The notes: a model not told the origin generated them from the letters alone. Positions 53,191 to 62,893 are shown, counted from the stretch's first letter. The stretch is DNA of 64,000 nt from JANRLJ01 sp033762735 (GCA_033762735.1 JANRLJ010000007.1:1-64000); one strand, 5' to 3'. Translations and numbers: made by a program.

Positions 53191-54051
53191 TCAGGCCGTT
53201 TCGCGTTCAGCATTGACGTTCTGCGTGGGCACCGTCCCATTCAGCAGAAAGCGCAGTGCGTTGGGGATGCGCCTCGCCCAGGCCGACTCCGTGTGTGCCG
53301 CGCCTTCATCCACCACAAACAGCAGATCGTCGTTATAGCGGTAGCCCTTGCGCGCCAGCAGTTCCGCGACTTCACGGGCATTCTGGCGAAAGTAGCCCGA
53401 CCCGCGCGATTGCCCCATCTCCGCTGTGCCGACATCCAGATAAATGCGCCCGCCAGCATAGGGCTGTTCCTGAATATAGGGATAAATCGCCTTACCCGCG
53501 AACCAGTAGGCCGGGCTGAGCGCTCCCATAAAGCCGAAAATATCGGGACGATGGAAAAAGGCGAACGTGCTGATAAGCCCGCCCAGCGATGAGCCGACGA
53601 TTCCGGTATAGCCACGCCCGGTGAGCGTCTGGAAATCGGTGTCAATGATCGGTTTGAGCGTTTCGGTGATGAAATCGACGTATTTCTCGCCCTGTCCGCC
53701 GCCCATTTTGAAGTGACGAAACGGCGAATATTCGTGGACGCGGCGCGGGCCAATGTTGCTGATGGCGACCACGATGGCCTCGCAGCCTTCGGCAGCCAGC
53801 GTTTCCATCGCTTCATCCACCTGCCATTCCCCGGCAAAGCTGGTGGCGGCATCAAACAGATTTTGCCCGTCGTGCATGTAGATGACGGGGTAGCGTCGGT
53901 CGCTTTGTCCGTGCGAGGGTGGCAGATAGACCATCACATCGCGCTGGTTGTTCAGTTGAGGGCTGTGGACGCTCCGCCACACGCGCACCCGTCCGCTGAT
54001 GGTATGCTCGGCGGGATCTTTCCCCTCAAGATAATCTTGCCACTCGGCCAT
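53191..54051 (-). CDS. Alpha/beta hydrolase of the Fes-like esterase family
   Basis: 286 residues. VYLPPSHGQSDRRYPVIYMHDGQNLFD at 41-67 is the esterase-D/enterochelin-esterase pattern, and GIVGSSLGGL (150-159) holds the nucleophile Ser155. A late His in DEGAAHTESAW completes the triad. It may hydrolyse siderophore or acyl esters. No signal peptide, so cytosolic. Lies between the transglutaminase and alpha-E genes. Confidence 0.88.
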   Translation of the reverse strand: MAEWQDYLEGKDPAEHTISGRVRVWRSVHSPQLNNQRDVMVYLPPSHGQSDRRYPVIYMHDGQNLFDAATSFAGEWQVDEAMETLAAEGCEAIVVAISNIGPRRVHEYSPFRHFKMGGGQGEKYVDFITETLKPIIDTDFQTLTGRGYTGIVGSSLGGLISTFAFFHRPDIFGFMGALSPAYWFAGKAIYPYIQEQPYAGGRIYLDVGTAEMGQSRGSGYFRQNAREVAELLARKGYRYNDDLLFVVDEGAAHTESAWARRIPNALRFLLNGTVPTQNVNAERETA

Positions 54052-54214
54052 TCAGCCTCCTCTGCGAATGTACACAGAACACCTTACGGCTGAACTGGCT
54101 GCTTGTAAAGACAAAAAAGCCTAAGAATATTTGAAGAATTGGTTATGCCATGAGAACATGATAAGCGTTAATGGAATATCCGCCAGATGGTGGATGACAG
54201 GAAATCAAACGCCT

Positions 54215-55171
54215 TTATCGAAATGCCACCTCTATCGGGTAAGCGACGTAGGTTTCATAGGCAGCGGTGTGGATGTCGCTGCACTGGCGTTGAATGTCGC
54301 GCAGATAGGCCGACAGGTTATCGTCCATGATCTCGTCGATCTGACCATAGCTGAGCGCAGCACGCAGCTTCCCGGCCAGGCGATGCACCCGGCTGGATTT
54401 GCGAGTGTCCGTCGCGTCGGCGATGCTGTTCAGCGCGGTCTGGATGCAGTCGGCAGAGAAGCGCACCGAGTGGGGGAAGTCCTCGTTGAGCAGCAGATAT
54501 TCCGCGATGCGCGAGGGGCGCAAATCCGCCGTATAGACTTTCACATACGCCTCGAAGGCTGTGCAGCACTTCAGCAGCCCCACCCACTCGAAGTAATCGC
54601 TGCGGGTGTGGTCGATCTGCTTATAGGGAAAGCCGCTGAAATGCACATCCAGCAGCGCGGCGACGGCGCTGGCGCGTTCGATGTTGCGCCCAAGCTGGAT
54701 GAAGTGCCAGCCTTCATTGTGGCTCATGGTGGAGTCGGTCACGCCCTGGAACATCTGCACCTGATCCTTCATTGTCTGGAAGAAACGGTGCGGTTCGACG
54801 CTCAGGGCGTTTTCGGGCTTTACGTCACGCATGAACAGATAGAGGCGGTTGATCTGCCCCCACATTTCGGTGCTGATTCGTTCGCGCACCTGACGGGCGT
54901 TCTCGCGGGCGGCGGTGATGCTGGCGAGAATGGAGGCGGTGTTGTCGGGATCGAACGTGAGTTCCTTCACGACATCAAGTGTATCGGCCCGATCAACGTG
55001 ACAGGCCGTTCGCAGGGCAGATTGTACGCGCAGCCAGCGGTCGCGGTCGCGTTCGGGCGAACTCTGTTCCAGCATCAGTCCGAGGTGAACATCGAGCAGG
55101 CGGGCGGTGTGTTCGGCGCGTTCTAAATAGCGGCTTAACCAGTAGAGGGAATCGGCAACGCGAGAGAGCAT
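54215..55171 (-). CDS. Alpha-E domain protein
   Basis: 318 residues. LSRVADSLYWLSRYLERAEHTARLLDVH at the start is the alpha-E signature, with downstream helices and EGWHFIQLGRNIERA. It is a helical protein of unknown function that is found with circularly permuted ATP-grasp and transglutaminase proteins, thought to form or use peptide-like bonds. The ATP-grasp gene is 4.3 kb away on the same strand, with two exported-type genes between. Confidence 0.88.
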   Translation of the reverse strand: MLSRVADSLYWLSRYLERAEHTARLLDVHLGLMLEQSSPERDRDRWLRVQSALRTACHVDRADTLDVVKELTFDPDNTASILASITAARENARQVRERISTEMWGQINRLYLFMRDVKPENALSVEPHRFFQTMKDQVQMFQGVTDSTMSHNEGWHFIQLGRNIERASAVAALLDVHFSGFPYKQIDHTRSDYFEWVGLLKCCTAFEAYVKVYTADLRPSRIAEYLLLNEDFPHSVRFSADCIQTALNSIADATDTRKSSRVHRLAGKLRAALSYGQIDEIMDDNLSAYLRDIQRQCSDIHTAAYETYVAYPIEVAFR

Positions 55172-55220
55172 GGGACGGTACTCAAATCTAATTTTTCAGA
55201 ATGGACGCAGTTGAATGTTT

Positions 55221-55263
55221 TCGCCCTCACCCCAAACCCCTCTCCCTCAGGTAGAGGGGCTTT
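55221..55263. repeat. CCCTCTCCCT repeat, copy 4
   Basis: TCGCCCTCACCCCAAACCCC and TCTCCCTCAGGTAGAGGGGC are adjacent. The 248-bp gap between alpha-E and the PMT gene shows no other feature. Confidence 0.6.
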
Positions 55264-55419
55264 AGAACCAAACGCTTCTCCTTCACCCTGATCGCAGCGG
55301 CGGGAGTTGTGGATCCGGAGTTGAAGATTGAATAGACCATATTTTAGCGAATTCTGCCCCGAGTCTCATGGACAAAGCGCACAGAGTCCATTGTCGCGCT
55401 TTTGCTGTTCTTCACAACG

Positions 55420-57885
55420 CTATCGCACGGTGAACGTTCGCAGCGGGATAAAATCACCCGAAGGCGTGTCATCCAGGGCAGCAGGCAGGCGCACCCCGTC
55501 TACAAAGCCATACATGGCAACTCCTACGACATAATCCCCCGGCGGCATCGTTTCAGGCAATGGAAAGCGGTAGGTATCCGCAATCACGACACCGGGCTGC
55601 CACTGGGTGGTGGGAAGCTGCCAGTTACGCGGCTCGGCGTCCTGCTGTCCCCACAATGGATTGTTCGTCGCGGGATTAAACTGTTCGCCCAGCACAGAGA
55701 CCGAGACTTTATAGCGGTCGGGGATGACGGCCTCTGCCCGCCAGTAGAACGTTACGGTCAGTTCATCGCTCGGCGCTGGATTTTCTGGCGTGAGGTCATA
55801 TCCCAGCAGCGTGATCGACTCGCCGAAACGCGCTTCCAGTGGATGCTCGATCTGTGCGGTGCTGGCAGTTTGTACGGAGGCAGGATGCACCAGCCAGAAT
55901 TCACCAAGCACTGTTTCTGGTGCATCCGTGAGAATAATGTGATATATGCCCTCCGGCAGATCAGGCGTCAGCGGCAGGTTGATCGACTGACGCAGAGGGG
56001 CGATACTGCCGGCGACAGGGTACGTCCAGTCGCGGGTAATCGTCCCATTTTCCAGCCGAATGGCGATGGCTGCATCGGGGGGCGGCTGCGGCCATGTCAG
56101 CGCGAGGATGGCATCATCCCCAACCGGATATTCATCCAAAGGAAGTTCTGCCTCCAGCGTTTCGACCTGCTGCGGCTTGATAACGGTATGGGCCATCTGC
56201 GCCCTCGCTTCGGTCCTTGCATACAGCGTGAGCGTGTTGTCATTGAACGTCCAGTTTGTGACGTCCGCCGCCCGCTCATTCAGCCATGCTTCGATCATGC
56301 CGCCGGGGTCATTATCCAGCGCTTGCGGCGTTTTGATGAGCCACACGCCCTCTGCATTTGCCCACAGCGGTTCCAGCAGATAAGCCGCGTAGCTGGAGTC
56401 AATCGGCTGGTCTTTAGGGATGTTGACCCAGGCATCTCTATAATGTGCGTTGAGCGCCGTCCAGAAATGGTCATTGTGCAGCACGACAGAATCTTGCGGC
56501 TGGCGATGTGCCGTGAGCGTATTTGCCAGCGACACGAACTCATCCCGCAGGATGCGGTCATCGTAGGCGGTGGTTGTTCCCGTGAGTGAGGCGGCGAAAA
56601 TGAGTATGAATGCGCCGACAGCCGCGAATCGCATCAGGTGTACAGGAGTCTGCCGGAAGCGGCTCGTCCAGAACTGTGCCACACCCCAGGCCAGCAGCAC
56701 GTAAAAGCTGGCCGAGAGCATCATCAGGTAGCGCACCGCCAGCGGTCGCCCCAGGTTGTGGATGGGCAGCGTCAGCACGAACACGACCAGAATCGGTGTG
56801 AGCGTCCCGGCCAGCAGCAGCACGAGATGTGCCCATGCCGCTGTTTTACCTGTACGGTTTCGCGCAAAAATTATCCCAATCCCGACGAGAAGCATCACCA
56901 CAACTGCGATGACCAGCGGCACTACGCGCCCCCAATCCGCCGGGATGCCCGTCACCAGCGTGACGAAATAGACCTGTAGGAAGAACAGAAATGCGGTGTC
57001 CTGTTCGGCGTTCCAGCCGTGCATCCGCGCAACCGCATATAATGCCCAGGGTAGGAACAGCGCGGCGGCAGTCAGTTGCAGCGCTGCCCAACGCACAAAG
57101 AAGCGGCGGGAGAAACCCTGCCGCGCCCACACGATCAGGAAAGCGAGGTTGGTCGCCAGCGGGAGCATGACCGTCAGATAGAAGCTGTAGAGCGCACCTG
57201 CCGTGCACAGGACGTAGACGATAGATGCCGTGCGAATGATCCCTGGTATCTGTCCCTCAGGCAGCGGCGCGAGTGTGTTACCAGATTTTCCCCCTCGATC
57301 TGAGCGCGAAGAGAACGGAGGGTTCGTCAATGCTGTCAGCGTGGACCCATTAGGAATACTTCCCCCTCTACCTGAGGGAGAGGGGGATTGAGGGGGTGAG
57401 GGCGAAATATATTGCCGGAAAATCACTGCCGTCGCCCATAATGCCCCTGTGCAGAACAAAGCGGAGAGGCTGTGCATTCGCGCAAGCTGGCTGATGTCGA
57501 GGTGGGCACGGGCAAGCGCCAGCAGCAGCGCCGCGATCAGACCGACTCGATAACCGCCGATGCTGCGACCGAAGCCAAAGGCTGCCGCGACCCCTAACAC
57601 ACCAAACAACAACGACGGATAGCGCAGCACAAATTCAGAGAAATCGCCCTGAGCAGCCGTAATCATGCCGCGCAGCGAGAGGTAATAGAGCGGCGGATGC
57701 ACATCGCGGGCGGTGGTTTCCAGCATCTCGCCCAGGGGCAGGCGCACCAGCCAGTTGCTATACCCTTCGTCCCAGTTGATGTTAAGGTCGCCCAGCCGAT
57801 GCGCACGCAGCCAGAACGCCAGCACGAGAATGGCGAGAAGAGGAAACAGGCGCAGCAGACGAGCAGGCATAGGTGAGTCGATCAT
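55420..57885 (-). CDS. PMT/GT39-like membrane glycosyltransferase with in-frame repeat insertion
   Basis: 821 residues. About ten membrane segments precede a C-terminal extracytoplasmic part of 400 residues. Asp39-Glu40 in NINWDEGYSNW and the downstream DVHPPLYYLSL (61-71) are the typical acidic and HPP motifs of polyprenol-phosphate sugar transferases. Residues about 160-212 (SPSPPQSPSPSGRGG, then FSSRSDRGGKSG) are encoded by the CCCTCTCCCT repeat at 57360-57406 plus a linked segment and stand between membrane segments, so the insertion did not break the frame. ATG 57885 lies after the terminator of the preceding gene. It probably glycosylates surface lipids or proteins. Confidence 0.85.
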   Translation of the reverse strand: MIDSPMPARLLRLFPLLAILVLAFWLRAHRLGDLNINWDEGYSNWLVRLPLGEMLETTARDVHPPLYYLSLRGMITAAQGDFSEFVLRYPSLLFGVLGVAAAFGFGRSIGGYRVGLIAALLLALARAHLDISQLARMHSLSALFCTGALWATAVIFRQYISPSPPQSPSPSGRGGSIPNGSTLTALTNPPFSSRSDRGGKSGNTLAPLPEGQIPGIIRTASIVYVLCTAGALYSFYLTVMLPLATNLAFLIVWARQGFSRRFFVRWAALQLTAAALFLPWALYAVARMHGWNAEQDTAFLFFLQVYFVTLVTGIPADWGRVVPLVIAVVVMLLVGIGIIFARNRTGKTAAWAHLVLLLAGTLTPILVVFVLTLPIHNLGRPLAVRYLMMLSASFYVLLAWGVAQFWTSRFRQTPVHLMRFAAVGAFILIFAASLTGTTTAYDDRILRDEFVSLANTLTAHRQPQDSVVLHNDHFWTALNAHYRDAWVNIPKDQPIDSSYAAYLLEPLWANAEGVWLIKTPQALDNDPGGMIEAWLNERAADVTNWTFNDNTLTLYARTEARAQMAHTVIKPQQVETLEAELPLDEYPVGDDAILALTWPQPPPDAAIAIRLENGTITRDWTYPVAGSIAPLRQSINLPLTPDLPEGIYHIILTDAPETVLGEFWLVHPASVQTASTAQIEHPLEARFGESITLLGYDLTPENPAPSDELTVTFYWRAEAVIPDRYKVSVSVLGEQFNPATNNPLWGQQDAEPRNWQLPTTQWQPGVVIADTYRFPLPETMPPGDYVVGVAMYGFVDGVRLPAALDDTPSGDFIPLRTFTVR
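57250..57410. repeat. Repeat inserted in frame inside the PMT gene
   Basis: The repeat core TCCCCCTCTACCTGAGGGAG (57361-57380) and GGATTGAGGGGGTGAGGG (57385-57402) form a copy of the intergenic CCCTCTCCCT family, and CGATCTGAGCGCGAAGAG lies nearby. All are within the coding sequence. The added peptide has about 50 residues. Confidence 0.6.
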
Positions 57886-57892
57886 TTGGGGC

Positions 57893-57930
57893 GGAAACGA
57901 AACGAGGGCATGATAATCCATGCCCTCGCG
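57893..57930 (-). terminator. Rho-independent terminator for the beta-propeller gene
   Basis: Minus strand: CGAGGGCATG-GATTAT-CATGCCCTCG followed by TTTCGTTT. It has a 10-bp perfect stem, 26 bp past the stop of the beta-propeller gene and just before the PMT start. Confidence 0.85.
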
Positions 57931-57955
57931 TGACTTCAAGGGATAGCGCCTCGTC

Positions 57956-59125
57956 TTACGCTTCCGGGATGATCCACTTGACCGGCCCCCAGGCCAGTTC
58001 GGTGACGAAATCATTGCCGTCAATGTCCGGCACAAGCGAAAGGATGCCTTCACGCCAGATATAGACCGGCGCATCCATCAGCCCCGTTTCAGCGTCCATA
58101 AACTGGAAGGCGGCGGCGCGTCCATCCGGCGACAGCGCGGCGCGTCCGAACACGCGGCCACTCGGCATGGGAAGCTCAAGCGGAGTGCCATCCGCTTCCA
58201 GAATATCATATCCCCGGCTGGCGACGGTTGTATCTGCTCCATGATGGATTTGCAGCGATGTATCCAGGGTTATAGCACTGACAGCGATGGGTTCCGCAGG
58301 TGCAGGGATAAGCTCACCTGTCGTCAGATCGAGCAGGTCCCATTCCTGGGTGTTGTAGCGGATGGCGATGTATTCGGTGTCGTTGTAGGTGACAAGCTGT
58401 TCCTCAACAATTACCCGTTCCGCGTCGGCGGGGAGCAGAATATCCATCATCGGGTTTCCCTGCGAGTCGTACAGCAGATAGCCGTTGACCATCTCGCCCG
58501 ACACCGGATCAAGCTGTGTGTTGAACAGCACAATTCCCGTGGTTCCCCACACGCCGTTCATCGGCGCAGGGGCGCCCACCTGAGGCGGCAAGCCGGACGC
58601 AGCAATCCAGGACTGGCTGCTGGCGACATCGTAGATAATGAGATTGAACTGGCTGAAGTCGGTTGTGCTGCGATACTCCGTCCAGGCCATCTGACTGCCG
58701 CTGGGCGACCAGAACGGGCTGGAGCGATACAGGACGTTATCGGGGACGCCGGGTGTGAAAAAGGATGCTCCAGTCGGCTGGGGGCCGGGGCGGATTCCGT
58801 CCCCTGTCAGCGGGTCGATAATCCAGATGTTGCCGGGCAGTCGTCCGCCACCAAAACCGCCTTCCCGCTCTATCGCCTCCACCGTGACCTGCGCCAGGGA
58901 GTGATAGGCAATCTGTGTCGCGTCGGGCGAAACGCGGATTTCTTCGTTAAACCCCCACTGTGTAATCTGCGTCAGGCTGTCGCTGAGGCCGTCCCACGTC
59001 CACAGATCGCCATTTTTGACGATCACCAGGGGCGCGTCGGGGTTTTGTGCAGCGGTTGTTCCGCCCAGCATCAGGGCGAGGATGAGCAGCGTGAGAAGGG
59101 ATAAGGCCTGTCTGAACTTGTACAT
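57956..59125 (-). CDS. Exported TolB-like beta-propeller protein
   Basis: 389 residues. Signal peptide (LSLLTLLILALMLGGTTAAQ), then repeated blades: VIVKNGDLWTWDG, RVSPDATQIAYHS, PFWSPSGSQMAWTEY, AALSPDGRAAAFQF. The D-G and W/A-x-S-P-D-G spacing matches WD40/TolB-type propellers. Probable ligand- or protein-binding role outside the membrane. AAGGA precedes ATG 59125; the open frame runs to 59275. Confidence 0.8.
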   Translation of the reverse strand: MYKFRQALSLLTLLILALMLGGTTAAQNPDAPLVIVKNGDLWTWDGLSDSLTQITQWGFNEEIRVSPDATQIAYHSLAQVTVEAIEREGGFGGGRLPGNIWIIDPLTGDGIRPGPQPTGASFFTPGVPDNVLYRSSPFWSPSGSQMAWTEYRSTTDFSQFNLIIYDVASSQSWIAASGLPPQVGAPAPMNGVWGTTGIVLFNTQLDPVSGEMVNGYLLYDSQGNPMMDILLPADAERVIVEEQLVTYNDTEYIAIRYNTQEWDLLDLTTGELIPAPAEPIAVSAITLDTSLQIHHGADTTVASRGYDILEADGTPLELPMPSGRVFGRAALSPDGRAAAFQFMDAETGLMDAPVYIWREGILSLVPDIDGNDFVTELAWGPVKWIIPEA

Positions 59126-59234
59126 GGGTGTTTCCTTATGATCTGAATCGAATTGGATCTCATTCAGCCTAAAGGAACACCCGTCGTGGAACATCCGCCA
59201 AAAGCCGGGCGTGGCTTCCGCCCTGTGAGCGATT

Positions 59235-59465
59235 CTCAGTACCGAGTGGTGAGTACGGAGTAGCGAGTGAAGCACCGGAGAGTCTGTAGTTTTTCACTTG
59301 AAGAATCTGTAGAGTGTTTGCGAGAGTCGCTGAAACGACACTGCTTTTACTCCAACTTATTCCAAAAACGGTCAATGTACGGGCGACGCGCGTCGCCCCT
59401 ACCGCTAATGTGAATTTTGAAATAGCTTCTCGTTACTTTCGACTCACTACTCGGTACTCCTCACT
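59235..59465. repeat. Repeat-rich intergenic region
   Basis: Three units lie in the 335-bp gap 59126-59460: CAGTACCGAGTGGTGAGTAC near 59237, a GTACGGGCGACGCGCGTCGC palindrome at 59377-59396 (continuing CCCTAC), and CTCACTACTCGGTACTCC (59443-59460). The middle unit shares its flanks with the copy at 40858. No gene or clear promoter is seen. Confidence 0.6.
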
Positions 59466-60903
59466 GATTCAGCACCCACGTATCCTTGCTGCCGCCCCCC
59501 TGAGAGGAATTTACCACCAGTGACCCGCGCCGTAAGGCCACGCGCGTCAGGCCGCCGGGCACAATCGTGATTTTGTCGCCGTAGAGGATGTAAGGCCTCA
59601 GATCAATGTGGCGGGCTTCCACCTGTCCATCGATGAAACATGGCGCACGCGAAAGCTGAATCGTCGGCTGTGCGATGTAATTGCGCGGATTGGCCTTAAT
59701 CAGGTCGTGGAACTTTTCGCGCTCGGCGGCGGTGCTGTGCGGACCGACCAGCATCCCATACCCACCCGATTCACCCACAGCCTTCACCACCAGCGTGTCG
59801 AGATTTGCCAGCACATGCCTGCGCTCATTCTCGATACCGCACAGATAGGTTTCCACATTGGGCAGAATTGCATCCTCGCCCAGATAGTAACGGATAATCT
59901 GTGGCACGTAGGCATAAACCGCCTTGTCATCGGCCACCCCTGTGCCGACCGCGTTCGCCAGGGTGACGTTCCTTGCCCGATAGGCATTAAAGAGGCCAGC
60001 AACGCCGAGGGTGCTGTCCTTGCGGAAGGAAAGCGGGTCGATGAAATCGTCGTCGATGCGGCGGTAGATCACATCCACCCGGCGCAGCCCGCCGGTGGTG
60101 CGCATATAGACGATGTTGTTATGCACCAGTAAGTCACGCCCTTCCACCAGTTCGATCCCCATCTGGCGAGCGAGGAAGGTGTGCTCGAAATAGGCAGAGT
60201 TGTAGATACCGGGGGTGAGCAGTACGATGGTCGGGTCGGGTTGCCCGCCGGGGGCGAGGGAACGCAGAGTCGAGAGAAGCGCCTGCCCGTAATGGTCGAT
60301 GGGGCGGACGCCGTAATTGACGAACATGCGAGGGAAGACGTTGCGCATCACCTGCCGATTCGCCAGCATATAGCTGACGCCGCTGGGAACGCGCAGGTTA
60401 TCCTCCAGCACGGCGAACTGTCCGTCCGGCTGACGGATGAGGTCGGTGCCCACTACTGAGATATAAACGTCCCGCGCCACGCGCAGTCCACGCATCTCCC
60501 GGCGGTAATGCTGGCAGGTATAAATCAGTTCGCGCGGAACCACACCATCCTTGAGAATTTTGCCGTCGTGATACAGATCACCCAGGAACAGGTTGAGGGC
60601 GGTGATGCGCTGGGTCAGGCCGCGTTCGATGGTCGCCCACTCGTCAGCCGTGATGATACGCGGCAGCAGATCATAGGGGAAAATGCGCTCGGTGCCTTCT
60701 TCCCGCCCATACACGGTGAAGGTGATGCCCTGATGCAGAAACGAGGTGTCCGCAGCGCTCTGGCGGCGCTGGAGTTCATCAGGTGGCAGTTCGCCCAGGC
60801 GCTCATGCAGGGCGGCGTAATGGGCGCGGGGAGTGCCTTCTGGCGTGAACATCTCATCGTAGGCGGTATCCAGCGAGTAGTGGGGGAATAAAGTCGTGGT
60901 CAT
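59461..60903 (-). CDS. Circularly permuted type 2 ATP-grasp protein
   Basis: 480 residues. Family pattern throughout: LNLFLGDLYHDGKIL, RGLRVARDVYISVVGTDLIRQPDG, FAVLEDNLRVPSGVSYML, VRTTGGLRRVDVIYRRIDDDFIDPL-type block (here MRTTGGLRRVDVIYRR) and VVKAVGESGGYGMLVG near the ATP-binding part. Such proteins are paired with alpha-E proteins and are thought to be peptide or amide ligases. ATG 60903 chosen; frame open to 61002. Its stop touches the repeat-rich gap. Confidence 0.92.
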   Translation of the reverse strand: MTTTLFPHYSLDTAYDEMFTPEGTPRAHYAALHERLGELPPDELQRRQSAADTSFLHQGITFTVYGREEGTERIFPYDLLPRIITADEWATIERGLTQRITALNLFLGDLYHDGKILKDGVVPRELIYTCQHYRREMRGLRVARDVYISVVGTDLIRQPDGQFAVLEDNLRVPSGVSYMLANRQVMRNVFPRMFVNYGVRPIDHYGQALLSTLRSLAPGGQPDPTIVLLTPGIYNSAYFEHTFLARQMGIELVEGRDLLVHNNIVYMRTTGGLRRVDVIYRRIDDDFIDPLSFRKDSTLGVAGLFNAYRARNVTLANAVGTGVADDKAVYAYVPQIIRYYLGEDAILPNVETYLCGIENERRHVLANLDTLVVKAVGESGGYGMLVGPHSTAAEREKFHDLIKANPRNYIAQPTIQLSRAPCFIDGQVEARHIDLRPYILYGDKITIVPGGLTRVALRRGSLVVNSSQGGGSKDTWVLNQ

Positions 60904-61228
60904 GGAGAGTTCCGGCCAGTTAGGTGCGATTGTGGCGAACATCTTACAAACGGGGAGACCGCCTGTCAAATTTCGTTCTCCGTTGAGATGCGCACAAAAC
61001 ACACAAGTTAATCTGTTTGCGTAAATAAAATACTTACGCAGATTAAGTTAGCTTGAAATTTGTGAAAATTGCTGTCCTGTAAGCCAAAAAGTAGACACCT
61101 TAAGCGTAAAACACTTCTTTGCTTTGTGCTCCCCAGCTTTGAGGGGATGACATTTTATACAAGATTTGCGTATGATGTTGCGTATCTGGTTGGTTTGGCA
61201 TACCATCAGCATGGATCGGGAGCACACA

Positions 61229-61507
61229 ATGGGAGATCGCATGTTCATTGCACCGGGCTATTCAGAGGATGAAGACGGTAGTAAGTGGCGCTATTCCAAT
61301 CTGCGTATGGTGGAGGCAATCGTCTGCACGGCGGAAGACCTCGGCCTTTCAGGACTTGACTTGATGAAGGAAGCAGGCATTGACCAGACCGTGCGCAATA
61401 CGAAGGCCACTTACAGTGGGCCGGCGGTGGACGATCTGCCCAACCTCAGCCATGAGATCAAGCAGCGCATCAAGCATTATCTGAAGACGCTGCCCGGTCA
61501 TGAATAG
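61229..61507 (+). CDS. Small hypothetical protein
   Basis: 92 residues, acidic and helical (YSNLRMVEAIVCTAEDLGLSG, then LSHEIKQRIKHYLKTLPGHE). No family identified. CGGGAG precedes ATG 61229; ATG 61241 and 61211 are alternatives. A strong terminator follows. The 325 bp before it contain no other gene that I can support. Confidence 0.5.
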   Translation: MGDRMFIAPGYSEDEDGSKWRYSNLRMVEAIVCTAEDLGLSGLDLMKEAGIDQTVRNTKATYSGPAVDDLPNLSHEIKQRIKHYLKTLPGHE

Positions 61508-61525
61508 GCACTAACAGCATGTGAA

Positions 61526-61565
61526 CAGCAGGGTGACGATTGAAGTCACCCTGCTGCGTTTTCAG
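61526..61565 (+). terminator. Rho-independent terminator
   Basis: CAGCAGGGTGAC-GATTGAA-GTCACCCTGCTG followed by CGTTTTC. The 12-bp perfect stem lies 18 bp past the small gene. Confidence 0.85.
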
Positions 61566-61695
61566 CATTTCGACGGACAGCCTACACCATCCCTACGGGG
61601 TGGTTTGAAATCGGTTGGACATGGGAACTTATGCGCTGGAAATCGACTCAATAGGTTCAGATCATTCGTTCCTCAGTCGAAATGGAAAAACTCCC

Positions 61696-62877
61696 ATGTT
61701 CAAAAGGTTCAATGTCCTGATATTGGTATTGAGTGCCGTGATGGTTTGTAGTGCCATCTTCACCACTACACCCTCGATTTCTGCGCAGGGCAACTGTCCT
61801 CCCCTTTCAAACCTTCGCATCGGTTATACGGGCTTTGTCAGCATCGGTCTGCCAAATGTGCTGCGGTCACAGGCGGGCATGTCCAGCGCTCAGATTGGTA
61901 CGCTGAATGGCGGGCAGTTGTTTACTGTGCTGGGCGGCCCGATCTGCGCCGACGGCTATAACTGGTGGCAGGTGGAAGCCGCCGCGCTGCACGGTGGCAC
62001 CTATTCCGGCTGGACGGCGGACGGCACGTTCAGCGAGGACTGGCTGTTCCCCTGGCAGTGCGATCTGCTGTGGTCGCGGCTGATCCCCGGCTACGGGGCG
62101 CGGGTAACACCCGGACTGCCGAATACGCTGCGGGCGCTTCCCGGCGGTGGCGCAACATTGGGGAGTATCCCGGTAGGTGGGCAGATGGTTGTGGTCAGCG
62201 GGCCGGAGTGTATCGGCGGGCGTACCTGGTGGAACGTGAATTACAACGGTCAAACGGGCTGGACGGCAGAAGGCGAAGGCAGCACCTACTGGCTGGAACC
62301 GAGTCGCTACACCGTTCCACCCGTGACTCCTCCCCCGACGCCGCGTCCGGTGAGCTGCCTGCTGCCCACGCGCCTTTGGGCGGGCTATGCGGGGATTGTA
62401 ACCCCTGGTGAACCAAATGTGCTGCGCGATCTGCCCGGTCGTAATGCCAGTGGCAGCCGTGTGCTTGGCAGCATCAACGGGGGGACGGTCTTCCGCGTGA
62501 TTGAAGGCCCCGTATGCGCGGATGGCATCCACTGGTGGCGTGTCGCGGTCGGCAATCAGATGGGCTGGACGGCGGAAGGGGAAAACGGCATCTACTGGCT
62601 CGATCCGGTGGTGTGTGCCAATGGTCTGCGGTCGCAGCTTGTCCCTGGCATGACGACTTATGTCACGCCCGGTCTGCCACAGAACATCCGCAGTGCGCCG
62701 GATGTCAACAGCGGTCGGGTGCTGGCTTCCGCTGCGCCGGGTGAACGGATGCGCGTGCTGGCAAATTTCCGCTGTGATGCGGTCGGGCGGCTGTGGTGGC
62801 AGGTGCAGTATGGGCGATTGACGGGCTGGGTGGCCGAAGGTGAGAACGGCGTCTACTGGGTCGCGCCGCAGTTCTAA
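61696..62877 (+). CDS. Exported protein with four SH3-like repeats
   Basis: 393 residues. Signal peptide (FNVLILVLSAVMVCSAIF), then four related 85-90-residue units. Each has a G-x-V-T-P-G-L-P-N-x-L-R start (IGLPNVLRSQAG, VTPGLPNTLRALPG, VTPGEPNVLRDLPG, VTPGLPQNIRSAPD), a conserved Cys, WW pair and a GWTAEGE end. A Pro linker (PPVTPPPTPRPV) separates units two and three. Bacterial SH3 domains often bind cell-wall peptides. ATG 61696 has GGAA nearby; an upstream in-frame ATG at 61615 is less likely. Confidence 0.85.
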   Translation: MFKRFNVLILVLSAVMVCSAIFTTTPSISAQGNCPPLSNLRIGYTGFVSIGLPNVLRSQAGMSSAQIGTLNGGQLFTVLGGPICADGYNWWQVEAAALHGGTYSGWTADGTFSEDWLFPWQCDLLWSRLIPGYGARVTPGLPNTLRALPGGGATLGSIPVGGQMVVVSGPECIGGRTWWNVNYNGQTGWTAEGEGSTYWLEPSRYTVPPVTPPPTPRPVSCLLPTRLWAGYAGIVTPGEPNVLRDLPGRNASGSRVLGSINGGTVFRVIEGPVCADGIHWWRVAVGNQMGWTAEGENGIYWLDPVVCANGLRSQLVPGMTTYVTPGLPQNIRSAPDVNSGRVLASAAPGERMRVLANFRCDAVGRLWWQVQYGRLTGWVAEGENGVYWVAPQF

Positions 62878-62893
62878 AGTGCAGGAATAAGCA

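Noticed and set aside
55402..56589. 395-codon frame opposite the PMT gene
   Set aside because: Shadow of a membrane-protein gene; Arg/Cys/Gln-rich with no known motif.
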